Assembly: GCA_018666055.1 (NCBI GenBank)
Contig: JABJAS010000368.1
Coordinates: 1-6,764, forward strand
Source of the DNA: Halieaceae bacterium
Lineage (GTDB): Bacteria; Pseudomonadota; Gammaproteobacteria; Pseudomonadales; Halieaceae
Length of the DNA: 6,764 nt
Reading direction: 5' to 3'
The position numbers were made by a program, and so were the translations under genes. The notes beneath the pieces were generated by a model. It had not been told where the DNA came from, did no database searches, and saw nothing but the letters and a program-made list of their open reading frames with translations. Below, in pieces: positions 1 through 5,389 of this stretch (positions within the stretch are counted from its first letter, which is position 1; each line of letters starts with the position of its first letter).

Positions 1-1326
1 ATCGATGAGGGCCGCGTCACGATGTATGTCTGCGGTCCGACCGTTTATAACTACGCTCATATTGGGAACGCGAGACCGGTGGTGGTGTTTGATTGCCTTT
101 ATCGCCTGTTGTCTGCGCGCTATGGCAACGTGGTTTATGCCCGCAACATTACCGATATCGACGACAAGATTATTCAGGCGGCGGTGGAACGGAGCTGTGA
201 TATCGGTGAGGTGTCTCGAGAGTTCACCACCGCGTATCGCGAGGACATGGCGTTGCTAAATGCGCTCCCCCCTTCGATCGAGCCGATGGCGACGGAGCAT
301 ATTCCGGAGATGATTGCTTTGACTGAGCGCCTGATCGAGCGCGGCCACGCTTATGTGGAGGCGGAGCATGTGTTGTTTTCTGTCGAATCAATGCCGAGTT
401 ATGGGGCGCTGAGCCACCGAAACCTCGACGACATGCTGGCCGGCGCCCGAGTCAAGGTGGCCGGTTATAAGCGCCATTCGGGCGATTTTGTGCTGTGGAA
501 GCCCTCCAGCCCGGCTGAGCCCGGTTGGGAGAGTCCCTGGGGGCGAGGTCGACCCGGTTGGCACTTAGAATGCTCCGCGATGATTAGGGCACATCTAGGA
601 GGGAGTATTGATATCCATGGTGGCGGGCGTGATCTGATCTTTCCTCACCACGAGAATGAGCGCGCGCAAAGCTGTTGTGCTTACGACGATGACTTCGTTC
701 GCTATTGGATGCACAACGCTTACGTTGATATGGACGGGGAAAAGATGTCCAAGTCCCTGGGCAATGTGCGGACCGTGCGGGAGTTGGGGGGGCGCTACCC
801 CGGCGAGGCGCTCCGCTTCGCGCTGTTGACGGCTCACTACCGCTCTCCGCTCAATTTTTCTGTGGAAGTGCTGGAGAGTGCGCAAGATGCTTTAGATGCG
901 TTTTATGGTGCACTTAGACCGCATACGGGGATCGACTCCGCTGAGCTCAAGACTGTCGAGACTGCGGTCTATGAGGCATTGCTCGATGATATCAATACCC
1001 CTGAGGCGATCGCCGCACTGTATGCGGCCGCAAAGACGCTGAACAAGGCGTCTGACGCCAAGGCGATTGCGGAGGCGAAGGCAGAATTGTTGGTCGGCGG
1101 AGCGCTGTTGGGACTCCTTAGCGAAGACCCCGAGGCGTGGTTTCAGCGAGGGGTCGGGCAGGAAGGCCCTACTGCAGAAGAGATTGAGGCGCTGATACAA
1201 GAGCGTTTGCTGGCGCGCAGCAGCCGCGATTTTGATCGGGCAGATGAGATCCGTCAGGCGTTAGAAGAGCAGGGCGTATTGCTGGATGATGGCCCCGACG
1301 GCACGCAATGGCGGCGTCGGGGTTAG
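1..1326 (+). CDS. cysS: Cysteinyl-tRNA synthetase, 5' truncated by the window edge
   Basis: Class I aminoacyl-tRNA synthetase that charges tRNA-Cys with cysteine in the cytoplasm. The frame is open from base 1, with 441 codons up to a TAG stop. Aligning the zinc ligand C11 (fragment numbering) with C28 of the E. coli enzyme suggests about 17 N-terminal residues are missing. Visible motifs are MYVCGPTVY, the HIGH-type signature as HIGNAR at 20-25, the zinc ligands C191 (in ECSAM), H216 and E220 (in HHENE), and KMSKS at 248-252. The C-terminal DALR/anticodon-binding part ends in [13 protein letters not shown], the usual family ending, so the 3' end is intact. HIGNAR and the segment GDFVLWKPS resemble the variant I associate with alphaproteobacteria rather than E. 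coli HIGHGR. The gene converges on folD with 8 nt between stop codons. No T-rich intrinsic terminator is seen, only short hairpins (1331-1343 and 1341-1354). Identification is certain; the true start lies outside the window. Confidence 0.97.
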   Translation: MDEGRVTMYVCGPTVYNYAHIGNARPVVVFDCLYRLLSARYGNVVYARNITDIDDKIIQAAVERSCDIGEVSREFTTAYREDMALLNALPPSIEPMATEHIPEMIALTERLIERGHAYVEAEHVLFSVESMPSYGALSHRNLDDMLAGARVKVAGYKRHSGDFVLWKPSSPAEPGWESPWGRGRPGWHLECSAMIRAHLGGSIDIHGGGRDLIFPHHENERAQSCCAYDDDFVRYWMHNAYVDMDGEKMSKSLGNVRTVRELGGRYPGEALRFALLTAHYRSPLNFSVEVLESAQDALDAFYGALRPHTGIDSAELKTVETAVYEALLDDINTPEAIAALYAAAKTLNKASDAKAIAEAKAELLVGGALLGLLSEDPEAWFQRGVGQEGPTAEEIEALIQERLLARSSRDFDRADEIRQALEEQGVLLDDGPDGTQWRRRG

Positions 1327-1334
1327 GTGGCTCG

Positions 1335-2180
1335 CTAGGCGAGAGACTTCTCTCCCGACTGCACCGTTTGTTGAATCAGTGTATTAATGGTCATCGGACC
1401 GACGCCGCCGGGAACCGGTGTGATGGCGCTCGCTCTCTCTAACAGCGGTTGCAGCTCGATGTCACCGACTCCGCCGGGGTGGTAGCCTGCATCGACGACC
1501 ACTGCGCCGTCTTTAATCCAATCCGCCCGAATGAACTCGGGTCTGCCCACTGCGCCGACAATCAGGTCCGCTTGGCGCACATGACTCTCTAGGTCGCGAG
1601 TGCGTGAGTGGCAGATGGTGACCGTGGCATTGGCTTCGAGGAGCATCATTGCCATTGGCTTGCCGAGAATAGGGCTCCTGCCAACCACGACGGCGTGGAG
1701 TCCTGACAGCCCGATCTCGTAGTGTTCTAGTAACCGCATGATGCCTTGTGGGGTAGCACAACCATAGGCAGATTCCCCCATCGCCATTCGTCCAAATCCT
1801 AAGCACGTCACGCCATCGACATCTTTCTCAAGCGCAATCATGTCAAAGCATGCGCGTTCATCAATCTGCGAGGGGACCGGGTGCTGCAGCAAGATGCCGT
1901 GCACATCGGGATTGAGGTTGAGTTCCTCTATTTGTCTCAGTAAGTCGTTAGTGCTGGTCGAAGCCGGCAGCTCGATCGCCAGCGACTCCATGCCAATGCG
2001 TTGGCAGGCGTTACTTTTCATTTTCACGTAAGTCGCGGACGCCGGATCATCGCCCACCAAGATGGTGGCTAAAACGGGTGTTCTGCCATCAGAGTGGCTT
2101 TTAATGTTGCTCACGCGCTCGGCCAAAGCCGCTTCTGTGAGCTGAGCAACGTGTTTGCCGTCGAGTATTGTTGCGGTCAT
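1335..2180 (-). CDS. folD: Bifunctional methylenetetrahydrofolate dehydrogenase / methenyltetrahydrofolate cyclohydrolase
   Basis: Oxidises 5,10-methylene-THF with NADP+ to 5,10-methenyl-THF and hydrolyses it to 10-formyl-THF, in the cytoplasm, supplying one-carbon units for purine and formyl-Met synthesis. The protein has 281 residues from the chosen start. Catalytic residues are present: Y51 and K55 (in YVKMK), Q99 (in GILLQHPVP) and D122 (in KDVDG). NADP-binding signatures are GRSPILGKP around 167-175 and HSR at 191-193. The terminal signature [10 protein letters not shown] lies near 255-264. Two ATGs compete. The outer one at 2186 sits 1 nt from AAGGAG, while the inner one at 2180 is 7 nt away and gives MTATILDGK, which matches the family N-terminus, so the inner start is chosen. 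The HPVP form of the active-site loop, followed by IDERACF, differs from the E. coli LPLP form and resembles a subtype known from actinobacteria and some proteobacteria. Divergent from the tRNA promoter and convergent with cysS. Confidence 0.97.
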   Translation of the reverse strand: MTATILDGKHVAQLTEAALAERVSNIKSHSDGRTPVLATILVGDDPASATYVKMKSNACQRIGMESLAIELPASTSTNDLLRQIEELNLNPDVHGILLQHPVPSQIDERACFDMIALEKDVDGVTCLGFGRMAMGESAYGCATPQGIMRLLEHYEIGLSGLHAVVVGRSPILGKPMAMMLLEANATVTICHSRTRDLESHVRQADLIVGAVGRPEFIRADWIKDGAVVVDAGYHPGGVGDIELQPLLERASAITPVPGGVGPMTINTLIQQTVQSGEKSLA

Positions 2181-2187
2181 GTCCATT

Positions 2188-2193
2188 CTCCTT
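2188..2193 (-). promoter_or_regulatory. Ribosome binding site of folD, decides the start
   Basis: AAGGAG on the minus strand. It lies 7 nt from the ATG at 2180 but only 1 nt from the ATG at 2186, which favours the inner start. Confidence 0.8.
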
Positions 2194-2252
2194 CTTATAA
2201 GGGCGGGGATTCTTCCAGAATTCGTGATCAGACAAAAGCATTTCCTTTCGCA

Positions 2253-2281
2253 TTGCCCAATATTGTCAATGTCGGTAAACT
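2253..2281 (+). promoter_or_regulatory. Predicted sigma70-type promoter of the tRNA-Pro (tRNA-His) transcript
   Basis: The -35 TTGCCC (2253-2258) and -10 TAAACT (2276-2281) are separated by exactly 17 nt. Each matches four of six consensus bases. The following bases (CCCGCCGCGCGG) form a GC-rich discriminator, typical of stringently controlled stable-RNA promoters. Transcription would begin near 2288, leaving a leader of about 24 nt before tRNA-Pro. That leader holds a small hairpin, CGGAG/CTCCG. Inference from sequence and position only. Confidence 0.6.
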
Positions 2282-2311
2282 CCCGCCGCGCGGAGGGGTT
2301 TCTCTCCGTTT

Positions 2312-2388
2312 CGGGGTGTAGCGCAGTCTGGTAGCGCGCCTGCTTTGGGAGCAGGATGTCGGGGGTTCGAATCCCTCCTCCCCGACCA
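2312..2388 (+). tRNA. tRNA-Pro, anticodon TGG
   Basis: A 77-nt cloverleaf with encoded CCA. The D stem is GCGC/GCGC with GG in the loop. The anticodon stem is CCTGC/GCAGG around loop TTTGGGA, with anticodon TGG at 2346-2348. The T arm is GGGGG, TTCGAAT, CCCTC, with discriminator A and CCA at 2386-2388. The C1-G72 pair and A73 are the usual bacterial tRNA-Pro identity features. The acceptor stem CGGGGTG/CTCCCCG has one U-U mismatch at pair 6-67; the rest is regular. This tRNA reads CCA, CCG and, with wobble modification, other proline codons. Confidence 0.97.
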
Positions 2389-2430
2389 CTTTACTTTCGG
2401 TAGGCGTTGTAAGAGGCCTTCGGATAACCG

Positions 2431-2457
2431 CACCAGTGCATAGGCTGGTGGTTTTTT
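2431..2457 (+). terminator. Terminator-like hairpin between tRNA-Pro and tRNA-His
   Basis: Stem CACCAG (2431-2436) and CTGGTG (2445-2450) with an 8-nt loop, then G and six T (2452-2457). It has the form of a modest intrinsic terminator and ends only 3 nt before the first base of tRNA-His. I see no separate promoter between the tRNAs, so tRNA-His would depend on read-through. CTGGTG could alternatively pair with CACCAG in the tRNA-His D arm (2474-2479), a possible antiterminator arrangement. Confidence 0.5.
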
Positions 2458-2460
2458 GTT

Positions 2461-2537
2461 GGTGGCTGTAGCTCACCAGGTAGAGCACCGGATTGTGACT
2501 CCGGAGGTAGCGGGTTCAAGACCCGTCAGCCACCCCA
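2461..2537 (+). tRNA. tRNA-His, anticodon GTG
   Basis: The extra 5' G(-1) at 2461 faces discriminator C73 at 2534, the hallmark of tRNA-His. The acceptor stem GTGGCTG/CAGCCAC is fully paired. The D stem is GCTC/GAGC. The anticodon stem is CCGGA/TCCGG with loop TTGTGAC and anticodon GTG at 2495-2497. The variable loop has 5 nt. The T loop is TTCAAGA, closed by a 5-bp stem with one G-U pair. CCA is encoded at 2535-2537. The gene lies 72 nt after tRNA-Pro and was probably transcribed with it. Confidence 0.97.
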
Positions 2538-2899
2538 ACACCGAAACCATTCTCACCCTTCATGGGCAAAGCAAAAAAGGTGACGCCGGCGTCTCAGGGT
2601 GGCACCGCAGTTCATCACGGTTCCGCGGGCGTGACGGTGGACTTGAGTTCTAAAGGACGCGCACACCCGAGTTGGGGCCAACCAGAGCCAGCCCACTAAT
2701 ATTCGCCACTTGGTGCGCCTTGGCGCAGTCGACCGAGGTAGGCATCGCCTCGCGGGTGCGCAAAGGTTCGGGGGCGGACGCCACTTGAGTATTTGTGCCC
2801 AACTGCTGCGGATGCTGTGCCGCCGTGTGTTAGCGGCGCTGTTTTGGTTGAATGGTGTGTCTGGAACCGGGCTGGTGCGGGTGGGGAGGTGCTGTTTCT
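2538..2899. other. Gene-poor, GC-rich stretch with several small hairpins
   Basis: No convincing protein or known RNA gene. Visible structure: a perfect 12-bp palindrome GACGCCGGCGTC at 2582-2593, a short stem AGGC/GCCT within CGAGG...CCTCG near 2733-2751, and a hairpin around GCCGC/GCGGC at 2819-2837. Open frames here (for example 2562-2699 and 2710-2901, both +) lack a ribosome binding site and recognisable protein sequence. In Pseudomonas the comparable position leads to further tRNAs and then tig-clpPX; none of those is present here. Confidence 0.5.
2815..2845 (+). terminator. Weak terminator-like hairpin downstream of the tRNA genes
   Basis: The stem is built on GCCGC (2819-2823) and GCGGC (2833-2837), extends outward through a U-G, a G-C, a U-U mismatch and a C-G pair, and is followed by TTTT at 2842-2845. 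The T tract is short and interrupted, so termination would be weak. It is the only + strand candidate for ending the tRNA transcript in this gap. Confidence 0.25.
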
Positions 2900-2926
2900 A
2901 AAAAAAACGGGGCAGTTCGTGCCCCG
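2900..2926 (-). terminator. Strong intrinsic terminator, minus-strand direction
   Basis: On the minus strand CGGGGCA, loop CGAAC and TGCCCCG form a perfect 7-bp GC-rich stem followed directly by eight T (A at 2900-2907 on the + strand). In the + direction the hairpin is followed only by a delayed TTTT, so minus-strand use is favoured. It ends either the candidate sRNA or transcripts coming from the formyltransferase gene. Confidence 0.85.
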
Positions 2927-2994
2927 AAGTGTTTTCAGGCCCTGGGGTTATGGCCGTCCTTGGCCGCCTGAATTGTCGCCTGTCATCCTGACTT
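2900..2994 (-). ncRNA. Candidate small RNA of about 95 nt, not recognised as a known family
   Basis: Predicted from the combination of a minus-strand promoter (3001-3029), a compact structured body and a strong terminator (2900-2926). On the RNA strand the body contains TTCAGGC (2972-2966) pairing perfectly with GCCTGAA (2940-2934). This stem encloses a hairpin GGCC/GGCC (2965-2962 with 2955-2952). A 7-nt single-stranded linker then leads to the terminator hairpin and eight U. This is the form of a Hfq-type sRNA, but no match to Spot 42, RsmY/Z, CrcZ or 6S is seen. The alternative is that it is only the distal 3' UTR of the formyltransferase mRNA, whose stop lies about 290 nt upstream. The 5' end is estimated from the -10 position. 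It contains no ORF longer than 15 codons. Confidence 0.45.
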
Positions 2995-3000
2995 GGAGCG

Positions 3001-3029
3001 AGTATGTCGCATAATGCGATAAATGTAAA
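3001..3029 (-). promoter_or_regulatory. Predicted sigma70-type promoter with a palindrome in its spacer
   Basis: Minus strand: -35 TTTACA (five of six consensus) and -10 CATACT (four of six), separated by 17 nt. The upstream bases are AT-rich (GTAAATATTGCATTTTGC), as for an UP element. The start would be near 2994, placing the terminator about 95 nt downstream. A second overlapping combination, TTGCAT with CATTAT at 18 nt, is also possible. Confidence 0.45.
3007..3019. repeat. 13-bp palindrome, possible operator
   Basis: TCGCAT and ATGCGA are perfect inverted arms around a single central A. The element lies wholly between the predicted -35 and -10 of the minus-strand promoter, where a bound dimeric regulator would control initiation. 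A second imperfect dyad, GTAAA...TTTAC with inner GCA/TGC, covers 3025-3047 and overlaps the -35. No known regulator consensus is recognised. Confidence 0.5.
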
Positions 3030-3034
3030 GCAAA

Positions 3035-3319
3035 ATGCAATATTTACGCCGCGCGGAGACAGAATCTAATAACTGTAGTGATAACAACACTTTAAATCTG
3101 GATATTAATCAGGGCGATCAGCATATTACCCGGGAATTCGCTTTAAACCCCGATTCAATCCGTCGGGCCAGCCTCTTTTGCGCTGCCTTGGGAAGGATCA
3201 ATCCCCATTTTGCGAAAACGATTCACGCGTTAGGGTCCCATGCCGTAAAGCGGCACCTAGGGCGGGCGACAACACTCTCGAGCAGACTAAGGGTGAACAG
3301 CGGCGCGATAAAGTGTTAA
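3035..3319 (+). CDS. Doubtful hypothetical ORF, 94 codons
   Basis: An open frame from ATG to TAA in the AT-richer part of the gap. The product is basic in its C-terminal half, contains no membrane segment or signal peptide, and is not recognised as any family. Against it: the bases before the ATG (TAAAGCAAA) are no proper ribosome binding site, the ATG lies inside the AT-rich element upstream of the minus-strand promoter, and its last 33 bases run antisense over the formyltransferase 3' end. It may be a chance frame or a decayed gene. It is listed because it is the only sizeable frame between 2930 and 3286. Confidence 0.15.
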   Translation: MQYLRRAETESNNCSDNNTLNLDINQGDQHITREFALNPDSIRRASLFCAALGRINPHFAKTIHALGSHAVKRHLGRATTLSSRLRVNSGAIKC

Positions 3320-4177
3320 CAGTCCCGCTTCGGATAAATCGATCGGAGGTAAGCCAAGCGCAATACCCGTTTCGACAGGCGGCTGGTAACGCTGCAATAC
3401 GGTCGCTAAAAAGGCGGGTTCCGCCCAAAGGTAGCCGGCAGAGCGGAAAGCACGGCAGTCTGACGCGCTAGGAAAGCTGAAGTAATCGCCAGCGCCCTTT
3501 GCTGGATAGCGCTCGAGATTCTGATTGGCCGAGAGTGCATGGAGGGCGTCGATGATGGCTGCACAGCCCGTGTCATAGAGTGACAAGACGTTGCCGAGAT
3601 AACACCGTTGAGGGTCAAGTGATTTTGAGTGAATGTTAACAATGCCTCCTGTGTCGATGGAGGCATCTTCTATCCAGTGTAGGGTTGTGCCCAGCAGGGA
3701 GTCACCGGCTAACATGGCGCGGAAAGTGGCCATGACCCCGCGGTATTGGGGTAGTCGACCGGAGTGCAAGTTCAGGACCCCTCGCGGCGGTATGCTGATA
3801 GCGGTAGGTTGCAAGATGCGACCATAGCGGAGGCAAAGTACAAGATCTGGATTGCTCGCGGCCAAGGCGGCGAGGCCTGCTTCGCTATTGGGATTGTTGA
3901 GGCTTGCCCAGGGGTGCTCTAAGAAGGTTCCAAGCGCTGAAAAAGTGAGTAACTCGCCCGTTGCACCAACGCGATCCAGAGTAGGAAATAGGACGTCATT
4001 ACACAGTGTCTGCTCGAGAAAGTGCAGCCACTGGAGGTCCGCTTGTTGAGCCGAGCTGCCGCCAACTGTGTCGGACAGAAGCAGCGTTAGCGAGTGATCA
4101 TTGGTCAGCCGCGGTAGCAGTAGATTCAGCGCATAGTTACTGTGCAAATCTCGATTGGCGAGCAGGGTAATGCGCAC
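3287..4177 (-). CDS. Formyltransferase-fold protein (PurN/Fmt superfamily), substrate unknown
   Basis: 296 residues, GTG start. The first 200 or so residues match the 10-formyl-THF-dependent formyltransferase domain. The segment LNLHSGRLPQYRG supplies catalytic N136 and H138, and IDTGGIV supplies catalytic D175, equivalent to the Asn-His-Asp triad of GAR transformylase. It is longer than PurN (about 210 residues) and lacks an obvious Fmt C-terminal tRNA-binding domain. Residues about 200-296 form a different extension containing DYFSFPSASDCRAF. It probably transfers a formyl group from 10-formyl-THF to an unidentified amine; GAR, Met-tRNA or a sugar nucleotide are not supported specifically. 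folD, maker of the cofactor, is nearby but not in the same operon. The GTG at 4177 is preceded by GGGAG 11 nt upstream and no in-frame ATG lies upstream. Transcription diverges from the nuclease gene. The nearest good downstream terminator is at 2900-2926. Confidence 0.85.
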   Translation of the reverse strand: MRITLLANRDLHSNYALNLLLPRLTNDHSLTLLLSDTVGGSSAQQADLQWLHFLEQTLCNDVLFPTLDRVGATGELLTFSALGTFLEHPWASLNNPNSEAGLAALAASNPDLVLCLRYGRILQPTAISIPPRGVLNLHSGRLPQYRGVMATFRAMLAGDSLLGTTLHWIEDASIDTGGIVNIHSKSLDPQRCYLGNVLSLYDTGCAAIIDALHALSANQNLERYPAKGAGDYFSFPSASDCRAFRSAGYLWAEPAFLATVLQRYQPPVETGIALGLPPIDLSEAGLLTLYRAAVHP

Positions 4178-4488
4178 AATGATTCGCTCTCCCGGATTTC
4201 GTTGCGGCAGTTTAGCGTGTGTGGCTCAGCAGGCTCAAACACCGGCCTGTCAGGGCGTCAAATCTTGGCAAAATGCGGTCAACAGGTGTCCTCATGAGGT
4301 CGTGTGATCGCGAGCCCTCTGCGACGCTCCGAGTCGATCTCGTTGGGTTGTGTTGGGGGGTCGATGACGACAAGGCAGCGGCAGATCGATGAAAAGCCTC
4401 CTGTGCTCGCCGGCTCAGTTGTCATGGCGGGTGATGTTTGTTTGACTGCACGCCTAACGCGAGTTGAATAAGCAGGAGCGCCGGCGCG
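4178..4488. other. Divergent intergenic region between the formyltransferase and nuclease genes
   Basis: About 310 nt holding the control signals of two divergent genes. The minus-strand promoter candidate is at 4209-4238. The nuclease gene has a ribosome binding site AGGAG at 4474-4478. TTGACT (4442-4447) with TTGAAT (4464-4469) resembles a promoter, but its start would fall inside that ribosome binding site, so I do not call it. Short frames such as a 32-codon one starting at 4293 have no support. I see no RNA gene here. Confidence 0.5.
4209..4238 (-). promoter_or_regulatory. Possible promoter of the formyltransferase gene
   Basis: On the minus strand, -35 TTGAGC (4238-4233) and -10 TAAACT (4214-4209) are 18 nt apart, each four of six to consensus. 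The start would be near 4202, giving a leader of about 25 nt that still contains the GGGAG ribosome binding site. The -10 is identical to that of the tRNA promoter. Modest evidence. Confidence 0.35.
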
Positions 4489-5271
4489 ATGTTTCGAGTG
4501 ATCACATGCAATACCAATGGCATCAGAGCGGCGGAACGAAAAGGGTTCTTCCGTTGGCTTGCTAAGCAGCGGGCTGATGTTGTGTGCATTCAGGAAATCA
4601 AAGCGAAGGAAGTGCAACTGACAGACCAAGCCTTTTACCCTAAGGGCTACCACTGTTTTTATAACGAAGCGGAGCGTCCGGGATACGCGGGCACAGCGGT
4701 GTTTGCTAAGCATAAGCCGCAGAGGGTGATTACGCGTTTGGATTGGGACATTGTCGATTCGGAAGGGCGGTACCTGCAGGTTGATTTTCCCGGGCTGAGC
4801 GTTGTGTCTCTGTATGTTCCGTCGGGATCAGCGTCACCAATAGCGCAAGGCCGAAAGGATGGTTTCATGGAGCCATTTTATGATCACATGGCCGCGTTAC
4901 GCCGCAAGCGACGAGAGTTCATCATTTGCGCCGATTGGAATACGTGTCATCAAAATATTGATCTGAAAAATTGGCGCAGCAACCGCAAAAACTCTGGGTT
5001 CATGCCCCATGAGCGCGAGTGGTTGGATCGTATTTACGATGACCTCAAGTGGGTTGATATTTTCAGGGAAATAACAGACCAGCCCGACTTGTATACCTGG
5101 TGGTCAAACCGTGGACAAGCATGGGCCAACAACGTCGGTTGGCGACTCGATTACATGCTAGCCACACCGGGCCTCTCGGGCAAAGGCCTCCGCCAATCAA
5201 TCTATCGCGAAGAGCGCTTTTCCGATCATGCGCCGCTGACGATTGATTTTGATCTTTCCCTCGACGCATGA
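4489..5271 (+). CDS. xthA: Exodeoxyribonuclease III / AP endonuclease family protein
   Basis: Mg-dependent 3'-5' exonuclease and AP endonuclease of base-excision repair, in the EEP (endonuclease/exonuclease/phosphatase) superfamily. 260 residues, close to E. coli ExoIII (268). Active-site residues are present: N8 and N10 (CNTNGIRA), E36 (QEIKA), Y109 (LYVPSG), D149 and N151 (ADWNT), and the terminal D246-H247 (SDHAPL). GWRLDYML precedes the last block. The sequence style (RRKRREFIICADWN, IDLKNWRSN, TWWSNRGQAW) is that of the beta/gammaproteobacterial ExoIII group from which Pseudomonas Crc derives. Crc has lost catalytic residues; this one keeps them, so a real nuclease is expected and a Crc-like role in catabolite repression is not supported. 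AGGAG lies 10 nt before the ATG. Divergent from the formyltransferase gene. yajC follows after 118 nt, with no clear terminator between. Confidence 0.93.
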   Translation: MFRVITCNTNGIRAAERKGFFRWLAKQRADVVCIQEIKAKEVQLTDQAFYPKGYHCFYNEAERPGYAGTAVFAKHKPQRVITRLDWDIVDSEGRYLQVDFPGLSVVSLYVPSGSASPIAQGRKDGFMEPFYDHMAALRRKRREFIICADWNTCHQNIDLKNWRSNRKNSGFMPHEREWLDRIYDDLKWVDIFREITDQPDLYTWWSNRGQAWANNVGWRLDYMLATPGLSGKGLRQSIYREERFSDHAPLTIDFDLSLDA

Positions 5272-5308
5272 TCCGTTTAGCGTTGAGGTCAAGATGGCAG
5301 TGCGACGG

Positions 5309-5338
5309 TTGTTGATTCGATTAGCGGCCACATATTGT
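5309..5338 (+). promoter_or_regulatory. Weak candidate promoter of yajC
   Basis: TTGTTG (5309-5314) and TATTGT (5333-5338) are separated by 18 nt, three and four of six to consensus. The position, about 50 nt before the yajC start, is suitable. Read-through from the nuclease gene is equally possible. Confidence 0.2.
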
Positions 5339-5375
5339 TGAATAGGGGCTCAGGCCTTAGAGTGTCGCCTTCCTT

Positions 5376-5381
5376 AAGGAG
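5376..5381 (+). promoter_or_regulatory. Ribosome binding site of yajC, decides the start
   Basis: AAGGAG lies 8 nt before the ATG at 5390. The in-frame GTG at 5384 is only 2 nt away and so is unsuitable. Confidence 0.85.
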
Positions 5382-5389
5382 AAGTGTTT

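Noticed and set aside
1331..1354. Two short hairpins at the cysS/folD convergence (CTCGC/GCGAG and GAGAG/CTCTC)
   Set aside because: Short stems with no T tract on either strand and partly coding; not called as terminators.
2228..2488. Minus-strand frame with [19 protein letters not shown]
   Set aside because: This is the well-known spurious protein read antisense across a tRNA gene (here tRNA-Pro).
2596..2608. AGGGTGGCACCGC matches the T-box antiterminator consensus
   Set aside because: No specifier stem, no following terminator and no synthetase or biosynthesis gene downstream on the same strand. T-boxes are also very rare in gammaproteobacteria. Probably a chance match.
2456..2653. Plus-strand frame with VAHQVEHRIVTPEVAGSRPV
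   Set aside because: It is a translation of the tRNA-His gene itself, another familiar artefact.
2562..2699. 45-codon frame beginning MGKAKKVTPASQGG
   Set aside because: No ribosome binding site before its ATG and no recognisable family; length is within chance for this GC content.
3004..3031. Resemblance to the XerCD dif site (CGCATAA, 6 nt, then ATGT and AA)
   Set aside because: By hand only about 15 of 28 positions agree with E. coli dif, roughly what a scan of a window this size gives by chance. The palindrome explains the pattern better.
3241..3255. Hairpin TGCCG-TAAAG-CGGCA downstream of the formyltransferase stop
   Set aside because: No T tract follows on the minus strand, so it is not a credible terminator.
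4442..4469. TTGACT and TTGAAT as an xthA promoter
   Set aside because: The predicted start would fall inside the ribosome binding site, removing it from the mRNA.
4279..4713. 144-codon minus-strand frame
   Set aside because: More than half lies antisense within the nuclease gene; composition and content look like a shadow frame.
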